A stretch of DNA of 64,000 bases from Notospermus geniculatus (Eukaryota; Nemertea; Pilidiophora; Heteronemertea; Lineidae). The translations under genes and the position numbers were made by a program. The notes under the pieces were generated by a model that saw only the letters and a list, made by a program, of their open reading frames with translations, did not search any database and was not told the origin of the DNA. The stretch spans positions 5,974 through 69,973 of the forward strand of contig NMRB01003174.1 of assembly GCA_002633025.1 (NCBI GenBank), given 5' to 3'. Of the stretch, positions 33,264-44,106 are shown piece by piece (within the stretch, counting starts at the first letter, position 1; every line of letters begins with the position of its first letter).

Positions 33264-35153
33264 TACGGAAGCCGATTAGTGCCATGTGAAATTATTTTTT
33301 ATCTCGTAATTACGACATAGCATCTCGTAATTACGACATAACATCTCGTAATTACGACATAGCATCTCGTAATTACGACATCGCATCTCGTAATTACGAC
33401 ATAGCTGTCTCATAATTACGACACAACATCTCGAAATTACGACGTAGCATCTCGTAATTACGACATAGCTATCTCGTAATTACGACATAACATCTCGTAA
33501 TTACGATTTTTTGTCTTGACTTTCTATGTCGTATATAGTCGACGTTTTATAAAGGAAGGGAATGACGAAGACGCTTGGCAGCTGGGTTTTGAGGCGAAGA
33601 TGGAGAGGGAAAGGAAGAATGTGGTAGAAAGGGAGGAGACAGGGGTAATGACGGGGGTTGGTTTGGATAGGGACCTAGATGAGTTAGGGGACGGAGTGGA
33701 GGAAGTGAGATGGAGGAGGGGGTGAAGAAGGAGGCTATGAGAGAGGGAGCGCAGAAAAGTGAAATAAGAGAGGGTGAGGCGAATGGACTGAAAGGTGCAA
33801 TATCGCGATTCTGGTGATGAAAGACGATGAACAGATGGGGCGAAACGCAACACAAGGGTTAAGGTGGATATCCGGGTTCACACAAAAGAGATTAAAACTA
33901 AAACATCTCGCGCGCGGCGGGTTTTAGGTTATGAGGACTTGAAAGAGTGCAGGGTGGAAAATAGGGGAGAGGATGTTGCACTTACAGGGGAGGAGGAAGC
34001 TGGTAAACGGAGGAGAAACAGCGGGAGAGGCTGAGGAGAGGCGGATGCGCTCAAACGAAGAGCGGAAGTGATGGAGTGGCGCATGATAATGAAGGGGAGG
34101 AGGGGCATGAGTGGGGAGGGGTATTAACCCAGTTAATAATAAAGGCACAGTCGACATATATGATTTTCATCTAGAGGGTAAGGAGATTAGTGTCCGCGCC
34201 CGTACCAAGTACAGAGGCTTTAGGACAAAGTTGTGGAGATGGGAAAGGATGCTGAGCTCCTGCCTGACTAAGTCTACCCCCGCCCACCCAACCAACTGAT
34301 TTACCATTGACCAGTGAAATGCGGCTGACAAACAAATATCTGCACGCTGGGAGCCCAGCAATTCTATGGCGGTCAGCGACTCCACGGCTCACCCAACGAG
34401 ATAAAAAGTTGTAATTACGAGATAGCTATGTCGTAATTACGAGATAGCTAAGTCGTAATTACGAGGTGTTATGTCGTAATTACGAGATTGCTATGTCGTA
34501 ACTACGAGATAGCTAAGTCGTAATTTCGAGATGTTTTGTCGTAACGAGAAGTTTTGTCGTAATTACGAGATAGTAGGGAGTTTTCGCAAATCTGACGAAA
34601 GACGAAGTACGAAATAAGAAATTGGACGTCATATCCATGACGTAATGTATTTCAGGAAATGGGTGGTACCACAAATATCGCCTGCTGCAAGAGCGTCTTT
34701 TAGCGTATGACGTTAGACCGACAGAGGTAAGGTGTATATTCAACTTTGAAGTTTATCTTTCGTTTCCACTTCGTTGATACGAATTGGAAATTTAAAAATT
34801 CAGGATGCGCCATAACTCTTTCGATCTTACATAACATGCTAAAAGACGCACTGGTAGGAGGGACATTTGTGGTACCAACCATTTCCTGAAATACTTTACG
34901 TCATGGATATGACGTCCAATTTCGTATTTCGTACTTCGTTTTTCGTCAGATTTGCGAAAACTCCCTATTATGCCGTAATTACGAGATAGCTATGTCGTAA
35001 TTACGAGGTGTTATGTCGTAATTACGAGATAGCTGTGTCGTAATTACGAGATGCTGTGTCGTAATGACGAGATGTTATGTCGTAATTACGAGATTTTATG
35101 TCGTAATTACGAGATAAAAAAATAATTGCACATGGCACTAATCGGCTTCCGTA
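33264..35153. mobile_element. Foldback element, copy 2, interrupted by a MITE
   Basis: Same ends and same GGGTTG flanks as copy 1. The right array is split at 34575 by a 390-bp MITE. Confidence 0.8.
34576..34965. mobile_element. MITE with TA duplication inside the foldback array
   Basis: Ends GGGAGTTTTCGCAAATCTGA are inverted over ~130 bp and flanked by TA. Absent from segmental copy 1, so it inserted after the duplication. Confidence 0.8.
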
Positions 35154-36099
35154 GGGTTGAGTGTAGGTCTTATTCAATTAATCTTTTAAGATTTATTGAA
35201 ATGCTGACCCTTCCCTTAACCCTTTTTTCTAGCCCTAACTCTGCCTATAACCCTCCCCTATCCCTAAACCTTACTCCCACGGTAGAATCAACCCCCACGC
35301 GCGTCGAAAAAGTGTTTCTGCTCGTGAAGAAGTGTCCCTCTCGCGTCTACAACAATAACTATAAATTGTACCGTGGGGATCCCAACAGGTGGGGGGGGGG
35401 GGGANCGGTAGGGTGTAATAGAATCTAATGTTTTTTCCCCAAAAAGTGATTTTCCCCGAACAATACATTTACAGATTAAGCGGCACCATTGAATTAGACT
35501 CTAGAGAGACCAAGACCCTTAATCCTGTGGCAAACAATGCAGGGGGCATCAGAAAGATGGGGCATTAGATTCTATCACACCCGGCCTATTCTGATTCCAT
35601 TTTATGAAACCACGTACTTTTCAATATTATTGAGGAGGTGATAGGGGTCGTTAGGTGGCATGTTTCGTGGCTATTGATCTAGACTGATCCAGCATATTGG
35701 AGCAGGTTTTTTGAGTTACATTATGAATGGCATCATCGATATTACTCCAACCTCACTAGCTACAGGTGGGTGGAGCTATATGCAGCAGATGCAACAGATC
35801 TGACAGCATCACCAGCATTCCCTTTGTACATGTCAGCAGACTTTCAAGCCCACTTCATAAAAATATGTCCCCACACAATGGATATCTCTCAAAATAAGTA
35901 ACTGATGTTGCGCTGACACAGTTCCAACTGCATCAATGGGACATGCTCATCAGTATAGCCATAAAGACATCAAACCCCTTTATGGTATAGCCAATGGTCT
36001 AATGCATAGGAAAATGACCTGTATCCAATTAATTCACACAAAGATGTAGGTAGTAGATTGTCGTGTTGATCTATTTTTGAAATACTTAGAAAATGAGTG

Positions 36100-36190
36100 T
36101 GACACCTTGTTGGAGATCAACTGTTTATTGGTCGGAGGACCCGATACAAGCTTTCGACACTCACTGTGTCTTCATCAGGTATATTTCTCA
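36100..36190 (-). ncRNA. Hammerhead-ribozyme-like motif of a Penelope-like element
   Basis: On the minus strand CTGATGA (36178-36172), a stem GACAC-AGTGA-GTGTC (36170-36156) and GAAA (36155-36152) follow in the order of the hammerhead core. ATAC before the core can pair with GTAT after it. Penelope-like elements are known to carry such motifs. One extra A lies between core and stem II and stem III is minimal, so activity is uncertain. Confidence 0.5.
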
Positions 36191-36219
36191 ATTAATTAGG
36201 AGGATATTTATTCGTACAG

Positions 36220-36404
36220 GTATCACACAAAACCCGGTCAAACATCGCCTACCCAACTGAACGTATCCCCTCAGAATGCGGCTACGTACACACTTCCCAT
36301 CAAAAAACAAAAGAAGAACGAGGCAGGCAATAGATATCAGTGCGAGGTTGTGAATGCTGTAGGGCTATCTCCAAAGTCTGACGCGTCAGAGGTTACATAT
36401 ACTG
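36220..36404 (+). CDS. Ig gene exon 5: second half of Ig domain 2
   Basis: Acceptor TTATTCGTACAG, donor ACTG/GTAGGT. The first base completes the tryptophan codon and the last base starts a glycine codon. 61 codons include the F-strand signature NEAGNRYQCEV followed by NAVG and a G-strand SEVTYT. The two cysteines of domain 2 are 55 residues apart. This is the clearest Ig signature in the window. Confidence 0.9.
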
Positions 36405-36439
36405 GTAGGTATTTTTTGTAATTTTTAGCTCACCTCTGT

Positions 36440-36515
36440 GAGGTGAGCTTCTCCCATGGTGTGTCGTCCGTCGTCCGTCGTCGTCGTCGTCCGTCGTCCG
36501 TCGTCCGTCGTCGTT
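36440..36515 (+). repeat. CGTCCGTCGT simple repeat next to a short palindrome
   Basis: AGCTCACCTCTGTGAGGTGAGC (36428-36450) is an almost perfect palindrome followed by a (GTCGTCC)n array. A similar array lies at 41505-41560. Confidence 0.7.
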
Positions 36516-36750
36516 AACAGGGGTGGCACGTTTCTAAACCGCTTGGGTTACAAACTTGAAATTTATTCATTTATGATGACGAATTTTGAATATTCCTAGG
36601 TGCTGGACTCACATTTCCTGAAGTGGCTGCCATTTTGCCTCTGGATGTGGGAAAACCTGACTCTGAATGTGGGATTGTCCCTCTGCGCGATGTGTGGGTG
36701 ATTCCCCAGGGTGGAGTTGTTCCCTATTCCTGACAGTTGTGCGCCTGGGT

Positions 36751-36850
36751 CCATATTCATAAACGTACTTAAGTCAAAGTGTCATACTTATCTTTTGTGT
36801 TGAACAAAGGATAACTGTCACACTTAGACTTAAGTAGTGTTATGAATACG
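36751..36850. mobile_element. Small hairpin MITE (CTTAAGT family), copy 1
   Basis: CCATATTCATAAACGTACTT pairs with the right end. A close copy is at 48528-48634. Confidence 0.7.
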
Positions 36851-36864
36851 GCTCCTGAACTCTA

Positions 36865-37333
36865 CGGTGTACAATCAACCTTGCCGTACAGCTACGGGAG
36901 AAAGTTCCGGTCACATACGCTTTGCAAAGCTGAGATTCCAAATTACTATAAATACCAATGCTGCTAAGGGCAAAATGACAGTCCTAGGTGAACGAATACA
37001 CTATAAAAGGCATGCTGCTGTAATATATCCCAGAAATTCTCAGGAGAACGCATCGAAAATCGGATATTTTTTAAAATGAACTGTACGGCTGCGGGAGAAT
37101 TACACTTCTCCCACAGCCGTACAATCATTTTAAAATTGCCGATTTTCCATGCGTTCTCCTGCGAATTTCTGGGGGATATTGCAGCAGCTAGGCTTTTTTA
37201 GTGTACCCATTCGCCTTGGGTTATCATGTTGCCCTCAGCATGGTATTTATAGTGATTTGGATTCTCAGCTTTGTCAAGCGTATGTGACCGAAACTTTCTC
37301 CCGCAGCTGTACGGCAAGGTTGATTGTACACCG
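36865..37333. mobile_element. Long palindromic element, ~225-bp arms
   Basis: CGGTGTACAATCAACCTTGC at the left is inverted at the right. The centre near 37104 is a tight hairpin (GTACGGCTGCGGGAGA...). No gene. Confidence 0.8.
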
Positions 37334-37900
37334 TGGAACTGCTGGCTGGAAATATCACTCGGGCTACTATTGTATTAGACATACCTCTTCGAGCATAATC
37401 CCAACGCTCATTTCCTCGGTGTAGGCCTACAATAGCCAGGTCAGAATAAAAAGGAAGTCGTTAGGCCTTGTGATTTGCCATCATCGGAGCCATGGTTTAA
37501 CAGATATTACCAAACACCCTTTGCAGAAGATTTTGCATTGGCACTTGTCTTCATAGCTTCAGTGAAATTCATTTTGACAATATTTCTGACAATATTTAAG
37601 TTTTTGGCGTCTGAGGAAAACTTTTCGGACATATATAATGGTATTTTGTCTGTTTTTTTCATGAGCCAAGGCAAGGGCGTGATGTCCTCACTGAGTTGCA
37701 TTGTCATTGCCAAAGGCGGCAACTTTCACATCAGTGACTACATTTCAGCGTCCTGTCATTATGTTGGCTTGGCTGTCTAGCCCTACTGTCATGACTGTTG
37801 AACCGGACAGTTGGCTCAACTGTATTCACTACTGTTGAACCAACTGTAAGGCCTATTACTGTTGCATGCAAATTAGTTTTTTATTGCTTATACCTTTCAG
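37334..37900. other. Intron sequence, no supported gene
   Basis: A 101-codon frame at 37475-37780 is opposed by a long antisense frame and has no motif. Not called. Confidence 0.4.
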
Positions 37901-38031
37901 GCTCAAGCTGTGCAAAATCCAAGAACGCGTCTAATAATACAGTTATTTTTCATACTGCTTATTCGCCAGATTATTATTGCATTTTCGCTACAAAAAGTAA
38001 CGTTGTCGTAAAGTTAACGTTTATCGTTTGA
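37901..38031 (+). CDS. Possible alternative last exon of the Ig gene
   Basis: A strong acceptor (TTGCTTATACCTTTCAG) enters in phase 1, compatible with exon 5. The 43-codon frame then stops. It includes DYYCIF, an Ig-like YxC pattern, and two N-glycosylation sequons (NAS, NNT). It would give a form without the hydrophobic end. Could also be chance. Confidence 0.3.
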
Positions 38032-38039
38032 ATTCTTAA

Positions 38040-38391
38040 AGGAGCTCGACGTCCAAGTTGTAAACAAACTGGTTTGTTTACAAACAGTGGCCAGCAAACT
38101 AGTTTTATTCCTTCGTGAAGGTGGCAGCACCAGTAGCGCCCCGTGATCGTTAGACTGGTGCCCGGTCCAATGCAACTCACTCAACCACTCACTGGTTCTC
38201 TATCCACGCTGTGCTGCCACCTATTATCGGTGATATGTACTGAAGTGAATATGTAGTCTCGCGCAGCCAACCGTTTCGTTCCGCAGGTACTGCGACACAA
38301 ACGTTCGATCCTCAGATTCGTCTGGGTGACCGAGCGGCTGGGTGACCGAGACTAGTGAATATCGTGTTTACAACTTGGACGTCCAGCTCCT
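38040..38391. mobile_element. MITE with TTAA target duplication
   Basis: AGGAGCTSGACGTCCAAGTT ends are inverted and flanked by TTAA (38036-38039, 38392-38395), as for piggyBac or Kolobok elements. Confidence 0.7.
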
Positions 38392-38623
38392 TTAAACTCC
38401 CAATTAGTAAAAAGTTACACTTATTTCCCCACTCTTTACTTTTTTCTCTCTCCGAATGGCTCTGGAATGCTCAAGTGATACATGTACTCTGAATTCAATG
38501 TACATACTTTGATTTCTCCGGCCAATGTTTCTGTAGAGAAAGCACACGTATTTTATTGGAAAACGAAGGTATCTGAAAAAAATCACTTTTCACCTTATTA
38601 GCGGTCACAAAATTTCTTTTCAG

Positions 38624-38700
38624 GTGCCGGCGAACTCCGTCCATCCCTAATGATCATGGGATTCATTTTGTTGTTGACCACAACCTGGCTGAAGGAATAA
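38624..38700 (+). CDS. Ig gene exon 6: hydrophobic C-terminus and stop
   Basis: Acceptor AAATTTCTTTTCAG. Two bases complete the glycine codon begun in exon 5, giving a small-residue stretch GAGEL (plausible GPI attachment), then about 15 hydrophobic residues (LMIMGFILLLTTTWL) and only KE before TAA. Without a cytoplasmic tail, a GPI-anchor signal is more likely than a transmembrane anchor. Confidence 0.75.
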
Positions 38701-38755
38701 GAATGGTAACAACTGGGGAATATACTGCTCAACATAGCATGGTTGTATGTAAATA

Positions 38756-38910
38756 CTGTATTCCCTGGGATAAGTGGCCGCGGCGGGAAACCGCACTCAG
38801 GCGAGATCATTGATTATACATGTTGGGTTGGAATAGGCCTACGTAATGGAAACCACGGATAAATGAAACTGACGTCTGGTGTCAATAGCTATTGTCGGAT
38901 TTCTGGGGAT
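38756..38910. repeat. Rearranged fragments of the TACTGTA MITE family
   Basis: 38756-38830 is the inverted right part and 38848-38905 the left part of the family complete at 51168-51427. Another partial copy is at 42525-42705. Confidence 0.65.
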
Positions 38911-38928
38911 CTCTTCTGGGGAACATCT

Positions 38929-39098
38929 CACTAGTCCGAAGGTCCACTAGTCCGAAGGTTCACTAGTCCGAAGGTCCACTAGTCCGAAGGTTCACTAGTC
39001 CGAAGGTTCACTAGTCCGAAGGTCCGCTAGTCCGAAGGTTCACTAGTCCGAAGGTCCACTAGGTCGAAGGTTCACAAGTCCGAAGATTCATTAGTCCG
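38929..39098 (+). repeat. Tandem 16-bp array CACTAGTCCGAAGGTT
   Basis: About ten units. The same unit recurs in inverted orientation at 40298-40478, so the pair may be the ends of a foldback-type element of ~1.55 kb. Confidence 0.85.
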
Positions 39099-40297
39099 AC
39101 TTCTAATTTTCACGATTTACGGGCGCATCGGATTAATGACCAGGGTTATCCTTTTCATGAGTAATGGTACTGTAGGAGTCGAAAAATTGTATCAAATCGT
39201 TTTTATGAAACATGTCCCCAGCCGACTGTAATTTACTCTCATAGTTGAAGTTGGAGTCGGAAAGCATCTTAACCTCTCTATAACGAAGTGGAATACCAAT
39301 GTGGAAGCGCATCTGACTTTGATTGTTTGAAGGACTCAAGATATCTGGGTAAAAAGAGTTGATTTGTTCATCTTTTCTTAAAAGAAGATGAGCCACCGAT
39401 CTGACCTAGGTTATTTCAGGTAACGTGAAATGTTTTAGTGCCAAAGAGAAACACACTCACAACCAACCACAAGCCTCGATCGCAGACAATGCCGTCGAGA
39501 CATCGGAGTAGCGTACCCTAAAGCTAGAAGCACATGTCCGATAAAAATGGTGCGATTTACTGTCCGGCAGGGGTGTTTTTAAAATCCACTTGCCCGGATA
39601 AATGACGAGTCGACAGTGTTGGGTCAGTCAACTGTAAAAACACCCCTGCCGGACGGCAAATCGCACCATTTTATCGGACATGTGCCTCTAGCTTTATATG
39701 GATCGAACGTCTGCGACGTCGTCGCCAATAATATAGGTCAATCGGTGGTCCATCTTCTTTAACCGTCGATTTCATGATAAAATCATAGGGATTTCAGAAA
39801 GATATATACAGCATGTTCTAGAAAACATATTGGACACTACGCAAACTGGATGTCCAAATTCAAATTCTTTTATCAGAAAACCCTCGGGGGGGGGGGGCCT
39901 AGACAATTACAATATATACCGTACATTGATTTTGATTGGCGAAAATAAGTATATAATATGGACAGAGAAACTGACAAGAGAACTAGAACAGAGACTGATT
40001 ACAAGACTAGTATAAATGCTAAGTATATGACTGTGAACGTACCGTAGTACTTAACAGACCACAGCACCATGTAGGTTATTATACAATGTACACAACTACC
40101 TGGGATAGCGACTTAGGAGCTATGGCCGCCATCTTGGATTGTATTCTGCCAGTGTACAAAAACAGCACAAACGTTTACTCAAGTGAGTAGGCGCCGATAT
40201 TAATAACTTTCCCACTTAATTCTGACCCATCCCGTCGCCCCATCCCACCCTCATCCACTTTTAGCTCACAACACATCCGCAGCCGAACCCATCCAAT
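39099..40297. other. Interior between inverted 16-bp arrays; no gene
   Basis: Holds a 180-bp palindromic MITE (39517-39696) and no convincing ORF. Confidence 0.5.
39517..39696. mobile_element. Palindromic MITE
   Basis: TAAAGCTAGARGCACATGTC and its reverse complement. The arms of ~75 bp meet near 39600. Confidence 0.75.
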
Positions 40298-40478
40298 GGA
40301 CTAGTCAGCCCTCGGACTATTGGACCTTCGATTTAGCGGCCCTTCGGACTACTGAACCTTCGGACTAGTGAACCTTCGGACCAGTGAACCTTAATTTTCG
40401 GACTACTGAACCTTCGGACCAGTGGACTTTCGGACTAATGAACCTTCGGACTACTGAACCTTCGGACTAGTGAACCCT
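40298..40478 (-). repeat. Inverted 16-bp array AACCTTCGGACTAGTG
   Basis: Reverse complement of the array at 38929-39098, with more divergence between units. Confidence 0.85.
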
Positions 40479-40609
40479 TCTCGATTTCTGTGCCTAGTTT
40501 CTTTACCAATGGCTATAATGGTGCAATCCAGAATATACGTCCGCCTGTCGATAATAGGGGTCTCTACTGTAACATAGGGCATATTATCCACTTCCTGTTT
40601 AGTGAATTA

Positions 40610-40910
40610 CATTGTGTATCAGTTCTTGGGAAAGTTTGACCTCTGACCTTGCCCTTGACCTATGATCATCAAGGTCAATGCATAATCGAAATTGGCATCC
40701 TCAATAACCTAAATATGGGTGTTATTAAACCTTTACCGCTACCACAGACAGAGATATTTCAAATTATCAAGTTTGGCCTTGACCTGATCATCATGGTCAC
40801 TGCATAATCAAAATGGGTATCCTCAGTAACCTAAGTATGGCTGATATCAGGTCTCTACCTCAACCACACGCAGAGATATTTCAAATTATCAAGTTTGATA
40901 TATTTCGAAA
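40610..40910 (+). repeat. Tandem ~125-bp repeats with AAGGTCA-rich words
   Basis: Two and a partial unit ending GAGATATTTCAAATTATCAA. No gene. Confidence 0.6.
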
Positions 40911-40939
40911 TCTCGTGATATATTAATCATCCAAACACG

Positions 40940-41063
40940 TCTTAATCATCTTAATCATCCAAACTCTAGCTGTTCTAGAGTTTCGGGTTGTAAAGTTCCA
41001 GCCTGAAGAAGACCCCGGTTGGGGTCGAAAATTCGCAAAACTCTGGATATTGCCTTTTTATTT
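40940..41063 (+). mobile_element. Retroelement insertion D, 124 bp, 5'-truncated
   Basis: ATCATCCAAACACG duplicated at 40926-40939 and 41064-41077. CTGAAGA (41003-41009), GACCCC-GGTT-GGGGTC (41011-41026) and GAAA keep the best hammerhead-core match of the four copies. Confidence 0.85.
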
Positions 41064-41562
41064 ATCATCCAAACACGCGAGGCAGAGAATTTTAACATAG
41101 TCCTGTCCTTGGATAAGCAGGCATGAACACTTGTTTCATGTTGATCAGTTGAGAATGTGGCAAGTTATCTCAAAATATCAAATTTTGTGATATGGAACGT
41201 CGATATCAGCATGACCCCAATATCTCAGATCAAAAGTAACAGTTCATTTGATTCCTAGGGTATAAAAACCTAAGGATAGAACTTGTTTCTATTGCTCTCG
41301 GTGTTAACTGGTTATAGGAGCCGCTTTGTGCCATCAGATAAAAGTGTGATGGACAAAGTATCAAGTCTGATACGATGATTACATCAATGATGGAGACATG
41401 ATTAGATCACTTTTTCTGTCTTAAGTGATGCCCCTCTGTTTGATAACTCATTTTCACCCCGAGGCCCATCAGGGTCTTCGGGGTATTGTCATCACGCTGG
41501 CGTCTGTCTGTGCGTCGTCTGTCGTCGTCCGTCGTCGTCCGGCGTCGGCGTCGTCACGCAAA

Positions 41563-42180
41563 CGACGTGAACGCTCTAACTTGAGAATGCTTCGGAACTT
41601 TCATCTCAAATTTTGTATGGTGATACCTCATGACATGACGCTTCTCGCTATTGAAAATCGGCCGGATCTGATTCATACTTTGGCCACCAGGGGGCACATA
41701 GTGAAAACACAAAATTTGTGATTACTCCTAAACTGGTCATTGAAACTTCATGACATTTTTATGGTGGGTGTATCCAGTCAGGGTACACAACATATCAGAC
41801 GGGTTTTTGATTTGACGTACATTTCAAGGTCGCAGAGGTCAAAAGGTGAAATCTGATTGGTCAACGACGTGAACGCTCTAACTTGAGAATGCTTTGGAAT
41901 TTTAGTCTCACATTTTGTATGTTGATACCTCATGACATGACGCTTCTCGCTATTGAATATCGACCGGATCTGATTCCTACTTTGGCCACCAGGGGGCACA
42001 TAGTGAAAAGACAAAATTTGCGATTACTCCTAAACTAGTCATAGAAACTTCATGAAATTTTTATGGTGGGTGTATCCAGTCAGGGTACACAACATATCAG
42101 ACAGGTTTTTGATTACACCTACATTTCAAGGTGACAGAGGTCAAAAGCTGATAAAAACAAATTCTGATTGGTGAACGACG
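41563..42180 (+). repeat. Tandem ~302-bp repeats
   Basis: Units start AACGACGTGAACGCYCTAAC at about 41563, 41865 and 42174. Include TTGGCCACCAGGGGGCACAT. Related but distinct ~290-bp units occur at 44107-44600. Confidence 0.85.
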
Positions 42181-43235
42181 TGAACGCCCTAACTTAAGAA
42201 TGCTTCGGATTTTCAGTCGCCAATTCACTCACAATATGGACTGCAATTACCTAAAACCACCAACCCTCCAGGTAACAAATTAATGTACAACTACTTCATT
42301 TCACCTTCATTACAGGGTATACCACTTCCCATATCTGCTTTCAGTAAAACACACAGGCCGAGGGGTTACGCCCGCAACAGTGGGGCTATTTTTGAGTTTC
42401 TGAACAGTCCACTTTCCATACTCTGCTATGTTGCAAACAGTGACACTATAACCTATAGTACAGAAGAGCCACCTGGAAGTATAGTTTTCCCTGGATAGTC
42501 CCATTTTGTTCATTTTTCTTTCGTTGTAAATGAAGTTACACGTCCGGTGTGTCCGTTACGACACCAACTCAAAATCAGTACTATTCAACCAGAGTCTTTT
42601 TAATTCCCCATTGACTATCCAACACGTGTAATCAATGATCTCGCGTGAATTCAGTTTCCCGCCGCGGCCACTTATTACAGGGGATACAGTAGTTAGGCTA
42701 CACGATTCTTAAAAGGCTAGGTACCCTGCCAAAAAGGTATTTATGTTAATGCTCCCAGTGTGAACCTTGTGGTGAATACTTGACAGGGTATCAACCTTTC
42801 TTGGGCATATTTTCAAATTGACAGAATAGCCTTTTCGGTAGAAGTTTCAATGCACACAAAGGAACATAATTTTATTTGCAGGTCAACGAAAGACATCTGC
42901 TGTTCCGGGAAAAGAATCATAACTTAAATTCGTCTACTGTAGATTAAATTAGATTGGTGTAGGCACTGCTTGTTATAATTTCGTTTCACGAGTTCTGTCG
43001 AAAAACAAAATATCGAAATGAGAGTGTGAACTTTATATGGCATGGACCTTGGTTTCACACTGGAGGGATCCCAGACTAACCAAAACCAAACAGTGATGTT
43101 TGGGCTACATGCCAAGTGTCTGCCCATTGCGCCTTTTCTCAATTTGCATTTTCCCATTTCGCCTTCTCTTATTTCGCTTTCTCTGACCAGGGCCGACCGA
43201 ATCAAAACTCCGATAGCACTAACTGTTAATTTCTT
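42181..43235. other. Repeat fragments, no supported gene
   Basis: A partial TACTGTA MITE (42525-42705). A possible exon-like stretch at 42307-42498 lacks motif support. Confidence 0.4.
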
Positions 43236-44046
43236 GGACATGGCTAAATATTTTGGATATTGGCAAGTACCATTTATTACCTACTGATGTCATCTTTCTT
43301 ATGACACCAAGAAGTCTAATTTACCGTCACAGATGACTGAGCACGAAGCAGTTCAAACAACCATGTCAGAACTGGTCTTGCACCAGATACATGTAGATGT
43401 TTTGGTAATGAACCTTGTCTGCCCAGTGCAGGGCTTTTGTTGGGCTTCCAAATTATGCAATCCTCTGCATGTAACACATTTCACACTTCTTAAAAGTTGG
43501 AAAGGTCGTTCATTTTCTCAGACCAGCAAAATGCAGCTTACAACTGAGCAGCGTGTGTTTGTGATAACAGAGTGGTTGAGCTGAAGTTTGTGTTCAAAGG
43601 AATGGGGGGCATGTCGAAGGACACTGGGATTAGGTTGGGACAGGAATAAGCACCCAAATGTTAAACCATGGAATAAATATTTTGTTAAGGACAAACCGGT
43701 GTAACGTTTTTCAGTGAGGCCCGTGTGCCAGTGTGACATTACAATAGATTGACGGAATAAGCGGCAACTTGACAATGGGCGACACACAAAGAAACAGCGA
43801 GTCCGTTTTCCCAGTGTGTTCGGACAATGGGAATCACACAGAAAAATAGCCACACTGTAAAACGTTACACCGGTCTTTCTTCTTTTTTAGGTATGAAAAT
43901 TGTCGGACCAGTTCTGACAAGGTTGATTAAGCTGCTTCATGCTCAGTTATCTGTGACCGTATAAATTGGATTTCTTGGTGTCATAAGAAAGAGGACATCA
44001 TTAGGTAATAAATGGTACTTGCCAATTTCCAAAATACTTAGCCATG
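43236..44046. mobile_element. Inverted-repeat element with inner MITE
   Basis: 43236-43345 pairs with 43938-44046. Inside, CCGGTGTAACGTTTTTCAG at 43700 pairs with 43850-43875. No transposase. Confidence 0.65.
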
Positions 44047-44106
44047 GCCAAGGAATTAACAAATTAATCTCGGTTTCCTTTTTTCTGATACACACTGTAT
44101 ATACAC

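Larger units (their letters stand above)
33088..35991 (+). repeat. Segmental duplication, copy 2
   Basis: Direct copy of 29608-32729 without retroinsertion C. The N at 35405 lies in a poly-G run. Confidence 0.9.
11147..38700 (+). other. Host gene model: two-Ig-domain surface protein in six visible exons
   Basis: Six short exons (11147-11216, 15248-15399, 22079-22187, 28229-28334, 36220-36404, 38624-38700) each have AG before and GT after, apart from the last, which ends in a stop. Junction phases are 1/1, 0/0, 1/1, 2/2 and 1/1, so the joined frame stays open for about 232 residues. The product has two Ig-like domains with conserved cysteines and a final 15-residue hydrophobic stretch without a cytoplasmic tail, suggesting a GPI-anchored cell-surface protein. 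The signal-peptide exon is not seen and should lie upstream. Introns of 2.2-7.9 kb are full of transposons. Confidence 0.75.

Noticed and set aside
38929-39098. CRISPR-like array
   Set aside because: Units are contiguous with no unique spacers, and the sequence is eukaryotic.
42283-42498. Further exon of the Ig gene
   Set aside because: Acceptor-like sequence precedes an open frame, but the Ig gene already ends at 38700 and no Ig motif is present.
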